Shown: positions 29,083-38,785 of the stretch, piece after piece
Numbering within the stretch: the first letter of the stretch is position 1
Layout: each line of letters starts with the position of its first letter
NCBI RefSeq assembly: GCF_914768045.1
Contig: NZ_CAJZCD010000002.1
Coordinates: forward strand, 1 to 64,000
Reading direction: 5' to 3'
DNA: 64,000 nt
From: Snodgrassella communis
Lineage (GTDB): Bacteria > Pseudomonadota > Gammaproteobacteria > Burkholderiales > Neisseriaceae
The notes under the pieces: model-generated
Told to the model about the DNA's origin: nothing
The model's input: the letters and a program-made list of their open reading frames with translations, nothing else
Databases searched by the model: none
Program-made: the position numbers and the translations under genes

Positions 29083-29128
29083 TACAATACATGCTGAATG
29101 ATTAATGATATTTGACTGGATAGAAAAC

Positions 29129-29782
29129 ATGATTAAAGCAGTATTATTTGATTTGGATGGTACACTTGCAGATACCGCGCCGGATTTAGGTACAGCCCTT
29201 AATCGCGTATTGGAGCAGCAGCAATTACCGCCCAAAAATATGACCGAAATTCGTCCTGTAGCCAGTCATGGCGCCGCAGAATTGATTAAACTAGGTACAG
29301 GGATACAGCCTGACAACCCTAAATTTAACGCTTTAAGACAGGCATTCATGGCAGAGTATGAACAGCACTTTACCGAACAAACAGTACTCTTTGGCGGTAT
29401 AAATGAAGTCTTACAGAAGCTCGATCAGCAAGGTATAGTCTGGGGTATTATCACCAATAAATCACATATATTCACCGAACGCCTGATACCGAAACTAGGT
29501 TGCAGTATCGCGCCGGCAGTTGTCGTCAGTGGTGATACCACCAGTGCACCCAAGCCGAGTACCGAACCAATGTATTATGCTTGCCGGCAAATCAACGTGA
29601 TGCCTGAAAACTGCCTGTATATCGGTGATGCGGAACGTGATATGCAGGCTGGACGCAATGCCGGCATGACAACAGTACTAGCAAACTGGGGTTATATCAG
29701 TGCACAAGATAACACAGCAAGCTGGCCGGCAGATTATATTATTGAACAGCCAAAAGAAATTCTCAGATTGCTGACAAAATAG
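29129..29782 (+). CDS. gph: HAD-family phosphoglycolate phosphatase
   Basis: HAD hydrolase with the nucleophile motif FDLDGTLADTAPDL at residues 6-19, motif II TNKS, a motif III Lys in SAPKPST, and motif IV YIGDAERDMQAG. The cap and the length (217 residues) fit Gph, which clears 2-phosphoglycolate made during DNA repair; related HAD enzymes such as MupP (MurNAc-6-phosphate phosphatase) look very similar and would fit the cell-wall recycling gene anmK in this genome. The ATG at 29129 is used; an upstream ATG at 29105 has no ribosome site and adds eight residues unlike the family. Confidence 0.82.
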   Translation: MIKAVLFDLDGTLADTAPDLGTALNRVLEQQQLPPKNMTEIRPVASHGAAELIKLGTGIQPDNPKFNALRQAFMAEYEQHFTEQTVLFGGINEVLQKLDQQGIVWGIITNKSHIFTERLIPKLGCSIAPAVVVSGDTTSAPKPSTEPMYYACRQINVMPENCLYIGDAERDMQAGRNAGMTTVLANWGYISAQDNTASWPADYIIEQPKEILRLLTK

Positions 29783-29807
29783 CTGTTTAACTAGCAAAAG
29801 GCATATC

Positions 29808-30509
29808 ATGAAAACCATCGGTTTACTGGGTGGCATGAGCTGGGAAAGCTCTGCCGAATATTACCGCATGATTAATGAACAAGTACGTGACCGTTTGGGT
29901 AGCCCGCATTCTGCCCGAAGCGTCATGTTATCCGTAGACTTTGCAGAAATTGAAGCATTGCAGCATCAGGGATGCTGGGATGAATTGGCAGAAAACATGT
30001 GTACGGCTGCGCGCCAACTGGAGCAGGGCGGAGCACAATGCATCGTAATTTGTACCAATACCATGCATCGCATGGCCGAACAGGTACAGAACACCGTGCG
30101 CATTCCACTGCTGCATATTGCCGATGCAACTGCACAGCAGATTTGTCGCCAAAAACTGCACAAAGTGGGTTTGCTAGGTACAGAATTCACCATGAAACAA
30201 GATTTTTATAAAGGGCGGCTTACAGATAAATTTGGTTTGGAAGTAGTGATTCCGAATGACACAGATTGCCAGACCGTACACAAAATCATTTATAACGAAC
30301 TGGTATCAGGTATTATCCGAGAAGAATCGCGCCAGCAGTACCGGCAAATTATCCAGCGTCTGGTAGATGCAGGTGCACAAGCGATTATTCTGGGCTGTAC
30401 CGAAATTATGCTACTGGTGTCGCAGGCTGATAGTCCTGTTCCGGTATTTGATACTACTGCTATCCATGCAACTGCCGCCGTAGACTGGGCTTTGGCAGAT
30501 GAGCAATAA
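29808..30509 (+). CDS. Aspartate/glutamate racemase family protein
   Basis: A 233-residue Asp/Glu racemase with two catalytic cysteines: C82 in CTNTMH and C197 in GCTEI. The beginning KTIGLLGGMSWESSAEYY is typical of the YgeA/aspartate racemase group. Because these enzymes interconvert L- and D-amino acids without PLP, it could provide D-Asp or D-Glu, or have broad specificity as E. coli YgeA does. It is not MurI-like. It follows gph after 25 bases, and the terminator at 30567 closes the unit. Confidence 0.87.
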   Translation: MKTIGLLGGMSWESSAEYYRMINEQVRDRLGSPHSARSVMLSVDFAEIEALQHQGCWDELAENMCTAARQLEQGGAQCIVICTNTMHRMAEQVQNTVRIPLLHIADATAQQICRQKLHKVGLLGTEFTMKQDFYKGRLTDKFGLEVVIPNDTDCQTVHKIIYNELVSGIIREESRQQYRQIIQRLVDAGAQAIILGCTEIMLLVSQADSPVPVFDTTAIHATAAVDWALADEQ

Positions 30510-30566
30510 ATGCGCAGCATCTTTCCGATATCGTAAAAACGCTAATATATAAACTAACACAAAACC

Positions 30567-30607
30567 AAAACTGATGGTCATTATCTGCTCATCGCCATCA
30601 GTTTTTT
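30567..30607 (+). terminator. Rho-independent terminator after the racemase gene
   Basis: An 11-bp stem (AAAACTGATGG / CCATCAGTTTT) with a 17-base loop and TTTTTT run, placed between convergent genes. The A-run at its 5' side gives T-runs on both strands, so it may be bidirectional and also end nnrD. Confidence 0.85.
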
Positions 30608-30614
30608 ATCGTAT

Positions 30615-31505
30615 TCAGACTGGTTCAGTCAGGCGGTTACGCAGCCAGCGTACAGCTGCTGCTATTTCACTGGCACATAAACCTATGGGGCCGATTTCAC
30701 TGGCTGCAAGAATGTCTGCGGCAGCACCATGTAACCATACACCAGCATAAACAGCCTGTTGTGGCGGTATGCGTTGAGCCAGTAAACTGCCAATAATTCC
30801 AGCCAGCACATCACCACTACCGGCAGTTGCCAGCCCTGAATTACCCGTTTCATTTTGCTGTACCTGCCCGTTGGGCGACGCTATCAGACTCTGGTGACCT
30901 TTCAATACCACCCATGCATCATATTTTTCGGCCAGACAGCGCACAGCCTGATAATGGTTATTCTGTATCTCGCCGATCGTACAATGTAACAGACGTGCTG
31001 CTTCGCCCAAATGCGGCGTTAAAATAATGTCTTGTTGATTTTGTCTGCTGCTCAGCAAAGCCGGCTGTTGTGCCACCAAATTAAGCGCGTCGGCATCCAG
31101 TAGCATAGGGACAACGCTTTTCTGTTGCAGACATTCAGTCAGCTTAGTTAAAGCAGATGTTTCTGTTCCCAGACCGCAGCCAATCACCCATGCAGTAATA
31201 TCTGAGCGTTGTAGCAGCCGATTTGCAGTACTCAGCATAATTTCAGGCTGCTGAAACAATAACGGTATTGGTAAAGCAGACTGGTGAAAGCCAAGCCAGA
31301 CTTTACCGCAACCACAATGCAAAGCAGCCATGCCCGCCAGCGTAATCGAACCGGCCATCCCTTCAGCACCACCCACAATGCCCAGCGTGCCAAATGTCCC
31401 TTTGTGGCTGTGCGCAGAGCGAGGCTGGCACAGAGCTGGAAAGTGAATAAGCGCCAGTCGCCGCCATTGCCTCAGAAGTTCATTATCAATCTGAAACCCG
31501 TTCAT
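30615..31505 (-). CDS. nnrD: ADP-dependent NAD(P)H-hydrate dehydratase
   Basis: NnrD repairs hydrated NAD(P)H. The ribokinase-like carbohydrate kinase fold is shown by GTFGTLGIVGGAEGMAGSITLA near the N-terminus, TPHLGEAARLL in the middle, and the anion-hole motif TAGSGDVLAGIIGSL toward the end. The partner epimerase domain (NnrE), fused in E. coli, is missing; here the enzyme is stand-alone, with 296 residues. The ATG at 31505 has GGGAG 6 bases upstream; a longer start at 31538 is less likely. Confidence 0.9.
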   Translation of the reverse strand: MNGFQIDNELLRQWRRLALIHFPALCQPRSAHSHKGTFGTLGIVGGAEGMAGSITLAGMAALHCGCGKVWLGFHQSALPIPLLFQQPEIMLSTANRLLQRSDITAWVIGCGLGTETSALTKLTECLQQKSVVPMLLDADALNLVAQQPALLSSRQNQQDIILTPHLGEAARLLHCTIGEIQNNHYQAVRCLAEKYDAWVVLKGHQSLIASPNGQVQQNETGNSGLATAGSGDVLAGIIGSLLAQRIPPQQAVYAGVWLHGAAADILAASEIGPIGLCASEIAAAVRWLRNRLTEPV

Positions 31506-31575
31506 TATCCGCTCCCTGTCATTACCGCCTGCTGCCATTGTAAAGTATATCTCAGTAGATGCGTATCATCTTCAC

Positions 31576-34140
31576 TTACAGCAGAAGCTGATCAAGCAAA
31601 GCATTTTTAAGCCGTAATTGCTGCCGCGTATCGGCTAGCTGAGGGGCATATATCAAAAAACTGTCTTCCACACGCTCATCTAAAGTTGTGATTTTAGCAA
31701 AGCGAATACTGATGTTCAGCTCAGATAAAACCGCGGCAATATTAGCAAGTAAAAACCGCCGGTTAGCCGTAATAATGTGCAGATTATACCAGCCAGCATC
31801 TTCCTCATCGTCAATGCTGATACGCGGTGCAACTGGTATATGGCGGCTACGCCGGCTCAGATTGGCCGGATTGCTGGCAGACATCGGCAAATGACCGTTG
31901 ACAAACTGATTCAGCGCCAGTTCTGTTTTATTCTGAATAGCCAGATAATCGCCAGTGCTGAGCCCTGGGGGAAACTGCAAAATAAAAGTGTCCAGAATAA
32001 AATTGTGCTCAGTAATATAAGCACGGGCAGTCAGAATATTCATACCGGCCTCACTGAAAACCGAGGCCAGCTCAGTAAACAATTTCGGACGATTAGGCAT
32101 GTACACCATTACCTTTAACGTATCAGTATCCGGTAGCAGCCGAGTATGCGCCTGTGCCTGTTGTTCATAATTGATAATTTTCGACAAATGCCAGAGAATA
32201 TCCTGCCACTCATGGCGGGCAAAATAAGCCTCTCCCAGAATGTGCCACAACTCCCGTTGCTGAGTTTTGCTAATATGATAATGACTTAACTCATGCATTG
32301 CCTGCTGCCGGCGGTCAAGAATAGCTGCCTGCCGGTTACTTTGTTTACCACTTAAATGGTGCAGCGTGGCTTTATATAATCTTTCCAGCAGACTGGCTTT
32401 CCAAGAACTCCAGATTTTAGGATTGGTGCCACGAATATCAGCCACTGTAAGCAAATACAGCGCAGTCAGGCGTTCAACCGTTTTTACCTGTTTACTGAAT
32501 CGGGCAACTACTTCCGGATCCTGAATATCTTCTTTTTGTGCAGTCATCGACATCAGCAAATGCTGTTCTACCAGCCACGTGAGTAAATCACTTTCTTCCG
32601 CATCCAGAAAATGATCTTCAGCAAAACGCCGTGCATCAGGCACACCCTTTTGCGCATGGTTGCCGCCACGCCCCTTAGCAATATCATGAAACAGTGCCGC
32701 CATATATAAAACATGCTTATGCGCAAAGGAATGCATCAGAGTAGATGCAAAAGGCAATTCATGGCTGTGCTGCTCCATAGCCATGCGCCGCATATTGCGC
32801 ACCACCATTAAAATATGATCGTCTACCGGATAAATATGAATTAAATCGTGTTGCAGCAAACCAACGATTTTTCCCCATGCAGGCAGGTAGCGTCCCAGCA
32901 CCCCATACAGATTGATAAACCGCAGTAAATGAGTCAGCCCGTCGCCATGCCTGAAAAAACTGGCAAAACACTTGCGGTTAACCGGATTCTGATAAAACTC
33001 CTCATTAACCAGCTCATGAGCTGCTGCCCACCAGACACGCAAGGTTTTCGGCGCGAGACCAACAATATCGCTGTGTTCCTGAGCAATGCGCAGAATAGTA
33101 AAAATATGTTCTGGCTTTTTCCGGAAAAGCTCAAGATCGTGTACTGCCAGCATATTGCCAACCTGATAGTAATACTCATCAAGTTCCGCAATCACACGCG
33201 GTAGAGTAGCATAGACACGGTCGCGCAGCATTGGCACCAGAATGCCACTGAGCTGTTTTACCCCTTTAAGAGCACGGTAAAAATCATGCATCAGCTTTTC
33301 ACTGGCACGCGAAGTGCCATCATCTGCATAGCCCAGATTCTGTGCCACCAGCGTTTGCAGATCAAAAATCAGCCTGTCTTCTGCCCGTTTGGCAGTTAAA
33401 TGCAGCTCAATGCGAATTTTTGCTAACTGTTTTTGGCAGCTAAGTAACAGTCTGGCTTCAGTGCGGTTCAGAATCGCCTTTTTCATCAGCTCATGAATCT
33501 GCGGCGGTAATCCCTGCACCTTAGCCAGCCACAGCAGCGTATGAATATCACGTAAACCGCCCTGAGTAGTTTTTACATTCGCTTCCAGCAGACTGGCTTC
33601 ACCTGAAGCTTTGGCATAGCGTTGCCATTGCTCCAGTATTTTCCCTTCAATAAAAGCGGCTACATCACGCTGCAAATCAAGCTGATGGATAAATTCTGTT
33701 GCCAGTTGCTGTTCACCGCACAGAAAGCGACTTTCCAATAAAGCAGAATCACCCGTTAAATCCTGCCGTGCACTTTCACATAATTCCCCAATCGTGCCCA
33801 CCTTTAATGCTGGCTGTAATTGCAAATCCCATAATATTTGCACAAATGCAGCAATCTGCTGTTGCAGATCATCATCAATCACATTTTTACTGATAATAGC
33901 CATATCCGTGTCAGAATACGGATACATCTCCCCACGCCCGAAACCACCTATAGCCAGTAAACATAACTGCTTTCCTGCAAAAAATTCCTGCCACAGCGTA
34001 AGTAACACCTCAGTAACAACCTGAGTATGCTGGCGAAAATATCCAAATGGATGCTGGCGTTGCCGGAACATCTCTGCGGCCAGTTGTTTATGCAGTGATA
34101 ATTTATCCGATAATTGAGTGACAAGCGCAGAGACAGACAT
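31576..34140 (-). CDS. glnD: PII uridylyltransferase / uridylyl-removing enzyme
   Basis: GlnD senses glutamine and adds or removes UMP on PII proteins. Domain order: nucleotidyltransferase with GGFGRGEMYPYSDTDMAI near residues 65-82, the GlnD helical region, an HD phosphohydrolase domain with HDIAKGRGGNHAQKG near residue 490, then two ACT domains (residues about 675-760 and 785-854, seen in KVMVYMPNRPKLF and LHIITANRRFLLANIAAVL). At 854 residues it is complete. It starts two bases after cca ends, so the two are co-transcribed. Confidence 0.96.
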   Translation of the reverse strand: MSVSALVTQLSDKLSLHKQLAAEMFRQRQHPFGYFRQHTQVVTEVLLTLWQEFFAGKQLCLLAIGGFGRGEMYPYSDTDMAIISKNVIDDDLQQQIAAFVQILWDLQLQPALKVGTIGELCESARQDLTGDSALLESRFLCGEQQLATEFIHQLDLQRDVAAFIEGKILEQWQRYAKASGEASLLEANVKTTQGGLRDIHTLLWLAKVQGLPPQIHELMKKAILNRTEARLLLSCQKQLAKIRIELHLTAKRAEDRLIFDLQTLVAQNLGYADDGTSRASEKLMHDFYRALKGVKQLSGILVPMLRDRVYATLPRVIAELDEYYYQVGNMLAVHDLELFRKKPEHIFTILRIAQEHSDIVGLAPKTLRVWWAAAHELVNEEFYQNPVNRKCFASFFRHGDGLTHLLRFINLYGVLGRYLPAWGKIVGLLQHDLIHIYPVDDHILMVVRNMRRMAMEQHSHELPFASTLMHSFAHKHVLYMAALFHDIAKGRGGNHAQKGVPDARRFAEDHFLDAEESDLLTWLVEQHLLMSMTAQKEDIQDPEVVARFSKQVKTVERLTALYLLTVADIRGTNPKIWSSWKASLLERLYKATLHHLSGKQSNRQAAILDRRQQAMHELSHYHISKTQQRELWHILGEAYFARHEWQDILWHLSKIINYEQQAQAHTRLLPDTDTLKVMVYMPNRPKLFTELASVFSEAGMNILTARAYITEHNFILDTFILQFPPGLSTGDYLAIQNKTELALNQFVNGHLPMSASNPANLSRRSRHIPVAPRISIDDEEDAGWYNLHIITANRRFLLANIAAVLSELNISIRFAKITTLDERVEDSFLIYAPQLADTRQQLRLKNALLDQLLL

Positions 34141-34142
34141 AA

Positions 34143-35381
34143 TTAATAGCCGTTAGATTGAGATTGACGATAAGCATTCTGTAACGGGCGGATCTGATTC
34201 AATCTTGCCTGATCTATAGCCTGAGCAATCTGCTGCGAATCAGCCGTAGTACGGGCGATTGAAGCTGCATCAATATCCATTGCCGCAGATTGCATGGCCA
34301 GCCAGTGCTGCTGTTGTGGGTATTGCTGTTGTTCAAATCCTAGCCGCCCGCGTATATCCGCCATACATACCCGTAAAATCTGGGCAAAGCGTTGCGGGCG
34401 GCGAAAAGCATCGGTTTTTTTCAGAATGTCCAGAACCGTTTTCGGTTTGAACTGGCTCACACTGTGCAGCCTGATATGATATTCACAGACAAGCCTTGCC
34501 AGCTGTGCGCACACCTTAGGCACCTGCCAGCGCTGGTTAACTGCCTCCACAGGCAGAATACCGGCATGATCGTGTCCGGGATGGCTAGGTAATTTATCAA
34601 CTGGTGTCAGCGCCTTACCCAGATCATGGGTAAGCGTAGCGTAGCGTTCTTCCAGCGAATAATCATGTTCGGCTGCATACTGCAAACAAAGTAGCGTATG
34701 CTCACCAGCATCTATTTCCGGATGATAATCAGCCCGTTGCGGTACACCGAATAAAGCATCTACTTCCGGCAGAATAATCTTCAGTGCACCACAGATACGT
34801 AAAACCTCAATCATCAAACGGGGTTGCTTTTCCATCAGCCCTTTCGCCAGCTCCTGCCACACCCGCTCAGCAACCAGCGCATTTACCTCACCATTGTCCA
34901 CCATCTGGCGCATTAATACCATCGTTTCATCCGCAACCTGAAACCCGTAACGGGCTGCAAATCGGGCGATACGCAAAATCCGCACAGGATCTTCCGCAAA
35001 TGCCGGGCTGACATGGCGCAAAATACCACGGCGTAAATCAGACAGACCATTATATGGATCGATCAGATTGCCCGCTGCATCTTCTGCCATCGCATTTATC
35101 GTTAAATCTCGTCGCTGCAAATCCTGCTCCAGCGTAACATCAGCTGCTGCATGAAAAGTAAAGCCAGCATAACCTGCCGCTACCTTGCGTTCCGTGCGCG
35201 CCAGCGCATATTCCTCATGTGTCTGCGGGTGCAGAAAAACCGGAAAGTCTTTGCCCACCGGCTGATAGCCAGCCTGTAACATATCTTCAGCGCTGGCACC
35301 TACAACTACCCAATCGCGGTCAGCTACCGGACGTTGCAAATACTTATCCCTTACCGCCCCACCAACTAAATAAATTTGCAT
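34143..35381 (-). CDS. cca: CCA-adding tRNA nucleotidyltransferase with HD domain
   Basis: Cca adds or repairs the 3' CCA of tRNAs. It starts MQIYLVGGAVRDKYLQ; GGAVRD is the class II template element, ADRDWVVVG the metal-binding Asp pair, and RRDLTINAMA and RILRIARFAARYGF the base-selecting motifs. The C-terminal HD domain (THDLGKALTP, about residue 230) makes it the multifunctional type. The ATG at 35381 gives 412 residues; the longer frame to 35483 has an N-terminus unlike the family and overlaps the probable promoter region. It is followed at two bases by glnD. Confidence 0.94.
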   Translation of the reverse strand: MQIYLVGGAVRDKYLQRPVADRDWVVVGASAEDMLQAGYQPVGKDFPVFLHPQTHEEYALARTERKVAAGYAGFTFHAAADVTLEQDLQRRDLTINAMAEDAAGNLIDPYNGLSDLRRGILRHVSPAFAEDPVRILRIARFAARYGFQVADETMVLMRQMVDNGEVNALVAERVWQELAKGLMEKQPRLMIEVLRICGALKIILPEVDALFGVPQRADYHPEIDAGEHTLLCLQYAAEHDYSLEERYATLTHDLGKALTPVDKLPSHPGHDHAGILPVEAVNQRWQVPKVCAQLARLVCEYHIRLHSVSQFKPKTVLDILKKTDAFRRPQRFAQILRVCMADIRGRLGFEQQQYPQQQHWLAMQSAAMDIDAASIARTTADSQQIAQAIDQARLNQIRPLQNAYRQSQSNGY

Positions 35382-35525
35382 ATCAAACGTATCAATCAAA
35401 AACAGAATATCATTGTGCCGTAGTCCAGAGCAGCTGTTAACTGATTTTTCCAGCAGATAAACCCAAAACCAATAGAAAAACACAATTCAAACATCAGCCA
35501 GCTCCAGACAATTACAGCATAGATA

Positions 35526-35552
35526 ATAAAAAGCTCTGCTTACAGGCAGAGC
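35526..35552 (-). terminator. Rho-independent terminator after the MatC-like gene
   Basis: On the minus strand a 7-bp GC-rich stem (GCTCTGC / GCAGAGC) with a 6-base loop runs into TTTTTATT, 18 bases after the stop of the carrier gene. Confidence 0.85.
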
Positions 35553-35570
35553 ACTTACATCGCACGGTAA

Positions 35571-36884
35571 TTACATCATTAGCACGGGCACAATCATAGC
35601 CAAGCCCGGGAAAATCGGCACCGTAGAAAAAGCAATAATCAGCAGACGTTTAAACATTGTCTCCTGCTGCTTTTCATCCGTAACACTCACCACCAGCGTA
35701 CCGGCAATATGAATCGGATTAACCACACTGAGCATCGCCGGAGCTGCACAGGCTGTCAGAATCAGCGAAATTTGCGGTGAGTCACCAAAAATAGTAAATA
35801 CCATCGGAATCATCAGACTGATTACGCCTAAAGTAGACGACTCAACATTACTCAGGAAAGTAATCAGGTAAGCCAGCATAAATAGCAAAGCAATTTTACT
35901 GCTGGTCAGACTTAACAGCCCATGCTCAACTGCTTTCATTGTATCTATCTGCATCATCGTACCAATGAGAACCAGCAAACCACTGATAACCACCACAGCA
36001 TTCCACGGAATCTTTTTCACAAAATCCTTACTGTTTTTAGGGAAAAACAGCATCAGCACCACAGCCAGCGTCAAAGCAGTTAAGCCCACATTGGCTTTAG
36101 CAAAGACCACCAGCAGAAGAAAAATCAAAACTGCAACAGTAGAGCATATAGCATAAAATGGTTGTAACTGATGATTGTCACCGTTTTCCTGCTTGATTGG
36201 TTTAAGCAGCAAAAAGCCCTTTTTGGATGCATTAACATCATCTTTATCAACTACTCTTTTTTCATGAAACACAATCTGTAAAGCAATGACAAAAATAAAA
36301 CTGATTAACATTCCCAGCAGCCATACCAGCCACGGGTTATACATAACTTGCGCCTTTTTAGCTGCATCAAGAATTACCTGACCAGTGGGATTAATCGGCG
36401 ACAATGCCCCCGTATTAGCCCCAATAATTGCTGCCATCTCACAGATAAAAAACAGTCTGGGATGTTTTCTGCCCAAAGCTGCAATTACAGGTACCAGCAA
36501 CGTAATCGAAGCAGTAGAAAAGGCACCGGCTGTAGAAATAGTAAATCCAATAAAATAGCCAATCCAAGGTACAACATGCGTATGATGCCCCAACTTAGCG
36601 TATACCTTATCAGTAAACCAGCTCAATCCGCCGCTTTTTTCCAGATGAGCAAATAATATAGACACACCAATTAACAACGTCACAATAGCGCCGGGAAAAT
36701 GATGGAGAACATCCTTACTACTTAGCACCATCCCTGTGGCAGAACTATCTGCAATGAGCACAGATACCATAACCAACACTGCTGTAGCACTAAACCCCAG
36801 CAAACCAATATTGACATGTCGCCAGACAGCCAGAATCAAAATCACAACTAATAATACGAGCGATAATACTTGTAGTAAGTTCAT
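35571..36884 (-). CDS. SLC13/MatC-like dicarboxylate carrier
   Basis: A 437-residue integral membrane protein with about 11-12 hydrophobic helices. The N-terminal part (VILILAVWRHVNIGLLGFSA) resembles the MatC dicarboxylate-carrier N-terminal domain, and two repeats with loops such as STAGAFSTASITLLVP and SNVESSTLGVISLM give the inverted-repeat pattern of the ion-transporter (ArsB/NhaD/SLC13) superfamily. A C4-dicarboxylate or similar organic acid is the likely substrate, which would suit a bacterium living on carboxylates; the exact substrate cannot be read. Own ribosome site AGGA and own terminator. Confidence 0.75.
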   Translation of the reverse strand: MNLLQVLSLVLLVVILILAVWRHVNIGLLGFSATAVLVMVSVLIADSSATGMVLSSKDVLHHFPGAIVTLLIGVSILFAHLEKSGGLSWFTDKVYAKLGHHTHVVPWIGYFIGFTISTAGAFSTASITLLVPVIAALGRKHPRLFFICEMAAIIGANTGALSPINPTGQVILDAAKKAQVMYNPWLVWLLGMLISFIFVIALQIVFHEKRVVDKDDVNASKKGFLLLKPIKQENGDNHQLQPFYAICSTVAVLIFLLLVVFAKANVGLTALTLAVVLMLFFPKNSKDFVKKIPWNAVVVISGLLVLIGTMMQIDTMKAVEHGLLSLTSSKIALLFMLAYLITFLSNVESSTLGVISLMIPMVFTIFGDSPQISLILTACAAPAMLSVVNPIHIAGTLVVSVTDEKQQETMFKRLLIIAFSTVPIFPGLAMIVPVLMM

Positions 36885-37692
36885 AGATTGTCCTGATTTG
36901 TTATCGTTCTGAAAAAAAATTACGCAGAAAATCGTAAAATAATCAAACGGAATTTATGCTAATTTGACCTTAGTCGTATTCTCCTTCGTCAAAATTGAGT
37001 GAATGCATCATTTATCATTTATAGCGTATTTAATAGATTCTAACAAACTAAAATTAACCTAATGGATATATTTGCAATAGCAAACCCTCTTAGAAAAAAA
37101 ACTGATTTAAAACAAACTTACAAAATATACTTATGTAAGATAAAAGAAAAAATTTTAATTAATGACATTTTGTTCTCCGGAAAAACAAAATGCACTTATC
37201 AAAACCATTGATTACCATACACATACAGAATATATGTAAAGTATTATTAAATTTGGCGATGAGCACAAACTTACCACATCATTGTTGCAGCAAACAAAGC
37301 TGGGCCCGAAATAATCGGGAAAGCTAAAAAGCAATTATCAACAGATGCTGAAATTAGCTGCTTTCCTCAATCGCATCACGACTATCAGCACGATCGTTAT
37401 ATCAATATGTTAGACAACAACACCAGAGGGCATTCCAGCATAATCAGCCATAAATACCGGAAGATCCAAAATCATAAAATTAACCGCTTTATCTGACCAA
37501 TCAACCCAATAACAGACGATTTCACATCATTTAGATAGAAAAGATAACAGAATTAGCTGGTTAGTAACCATAATGCGCAAATTTTCATCCGGCATTCGAA
37601 ACATGCATATACCAATGTTATGCTGCTGAAAACCAGCATTGAAATAAATATCTTTCAAGCCATAAAGATAAATGCTTATAGCCAAAAATATT
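36885..37692. other. Intergenic region, 0.8 kb, with a possible decayed reading frame
   Basis: AT-rich and mostly non-coding. From about 37263 to 37496 one plus-strand frame stays open for about 75 codons (reading AANKAGPEIIGKAKKQ, then SHHDYQHDRYINMLD) without a convincing start. It looks like the remnant of a small gene, but I do not recognise a family. Confidence 0.35.
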
Positions 37693-38100
37693 TTAATCAG
37701 ACAAAACCAGATTCATGCGCTCTATGGCTTCTTCAATATCTTCATCATGGTCTATACAAAAAAAATTTAAAATCATTCGTTTTAGGAATTTTTTAAAAAT
37801 TTCTGTTTTTGAAAATTCAACTAATTGGTTTGTGAATAAATCAAACAAACTATTAACGAAAGCTTTCCATACACCATAATCATCAACGCCATTAGGATAA
37901 AGCTGATTAAAATAGTTATTGAGCTCATCCTCACTAAAAACGTATAGCGTATCCAAACATTGATACTCCCAATCACCGATACTGTATCTGAGGTGATAAA
38001 TTGCCTCTGTCGTACAGTAATTCTCAGCAAAACCCCCGTTTTAATAACTGTTTAAAACCTTAGCAAAAACCTGTTCCGTATTAAAGCATCAATTAATTTC
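37693..38100 (-). pseudogene. Remnant of a small acidic protein, possible orphan immunity gene
   Basis: The last 116 codons (from 38040) are open and read like a real protein (AIYHLRYSIGDWEYQCLD, EDELNNYFNQLYPNGVDDYG, ending EEAIERMNLVLSD), yet there is no ATG or GTG start; the first usable one is a TTG at 37956. Upstream the same frame continues sensibly (TEQVFAKVLNSY) but is cut by a TAA at 38041-38043 and another stop earlier. So the gene has lost its 5' part. Small, acidic, aromatic-rich orphans of this kind are often immunity proteins of contact-dependent toxins; that is inference from style, not from a recognised motif. Confidence 0.5.
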
Positions 38101-38494
38101 GCCGTATTCACAGTTGCAATCAAAGGCAAAAACATAAAATATTAACCCAGAATCTTGTATTAAAAATTTCTCAATCCCATTAATGGAAAAATCAAGAATC
38201 TTTTAACTTATCTAGTGGTTAAGGCTAATCAAAGAATTACTCCACCCTCATCTTTGGATACTAATCTTGTGAATTAATAATATATAATCAATACCTAAAC
38301 AATCATTAAAGTGATTGCAATAACTCCTTAGTTCACTTCTTTAATAAAAAATCATAACCAACATATTAATTAGTATATTGGTAGAAAATTAGCATAAAAC
38401 CAAACAGTATAAAAGAGAGAAGAAGATGACTACATAAAACACAGCCAATAGTAAACATTCATAGTACTAATACAGCATTAATATAATCAATAAC
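38101..38494. other. AT-rich intergenic region, nothing recognised
   Basis: No open frame of note, no RNA gene and no clear promoter was seen between the immunity-like remnant and the hairpin below the YjzC-like gene. Confidence 0.5.
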
Positions 38495-38589
38495 AAACAA
38501 AAGCTATCTGGTTGCCTGTTATCATGCAGCAGTTACCACAATAACAAATTACCGTTTAACAACATGCATGACAGCCAGCCAGATAGCTT
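38495..38589 (-). terminator. Large imperfect hairpin, probable terminator of the YjzC-like gene
   Basis: Arms 38501-38528 and 38565-38589 are inverted copies sharing AAGCTATCTGG and CATGCA with a few mismatches and a 3-base bulge; the loop is 36 bases. On the minus strand the stem is followed by TTTTGTTTG, 14 bases after the gene's stop. The unusual size leaves open that it is a mobile-repeat unit instead. Confidence 0.5.
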
Positions 38590-38602
38590 GCAACAAATAT
38601 AA

Positions 38603-38785
38603 TCAGTGCTTACTGTCTGGTGTGCGTTCCTTCAACTTCCAGCTATTACCTGCATGCTGAGTTGGAGGTGCTTTTTCATGGTCTTTCAGCGTAATATAAT
38701 TTTCCACACCATGACCATGCTGATCAACTTCCTGATAAATTCCGCCATTAGTACCAGAATTATCACCGGGTTTCAGATTACTCAT
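38603..38785 (-). CDS. YjzC-like small protein
   Basis: A 60-residue protein that begins MSNLKPGDNSGTNGGIYQEV and ends in WKLKERTPDSKH. The opening PGDNSG..GGIYQE and the PPTQHAGNSWKL segment match the YjzC-like family, which has no known function. An excellent ribosome site, AAGGAG with 6-base spacing, confirms the gene and its ATG. The leader contains a 7-bp inverted repeat (CTACCGT / ACGGTAG, 38809-38828). Confidence 0.75.
   Translation of the reverse strand: MSNLKPGDNSGTNGGIYQEVDQHGHGVENYITLKDHEKAPPTQHAGNSWKLKERTPDSKH

Noticed and set aside
28809-29235. Minus-strand frames across the CDF exporter and gph.
   Set aside because: They overlap strongly supported plus-strand genes and show no ribosome site or family resemblance.
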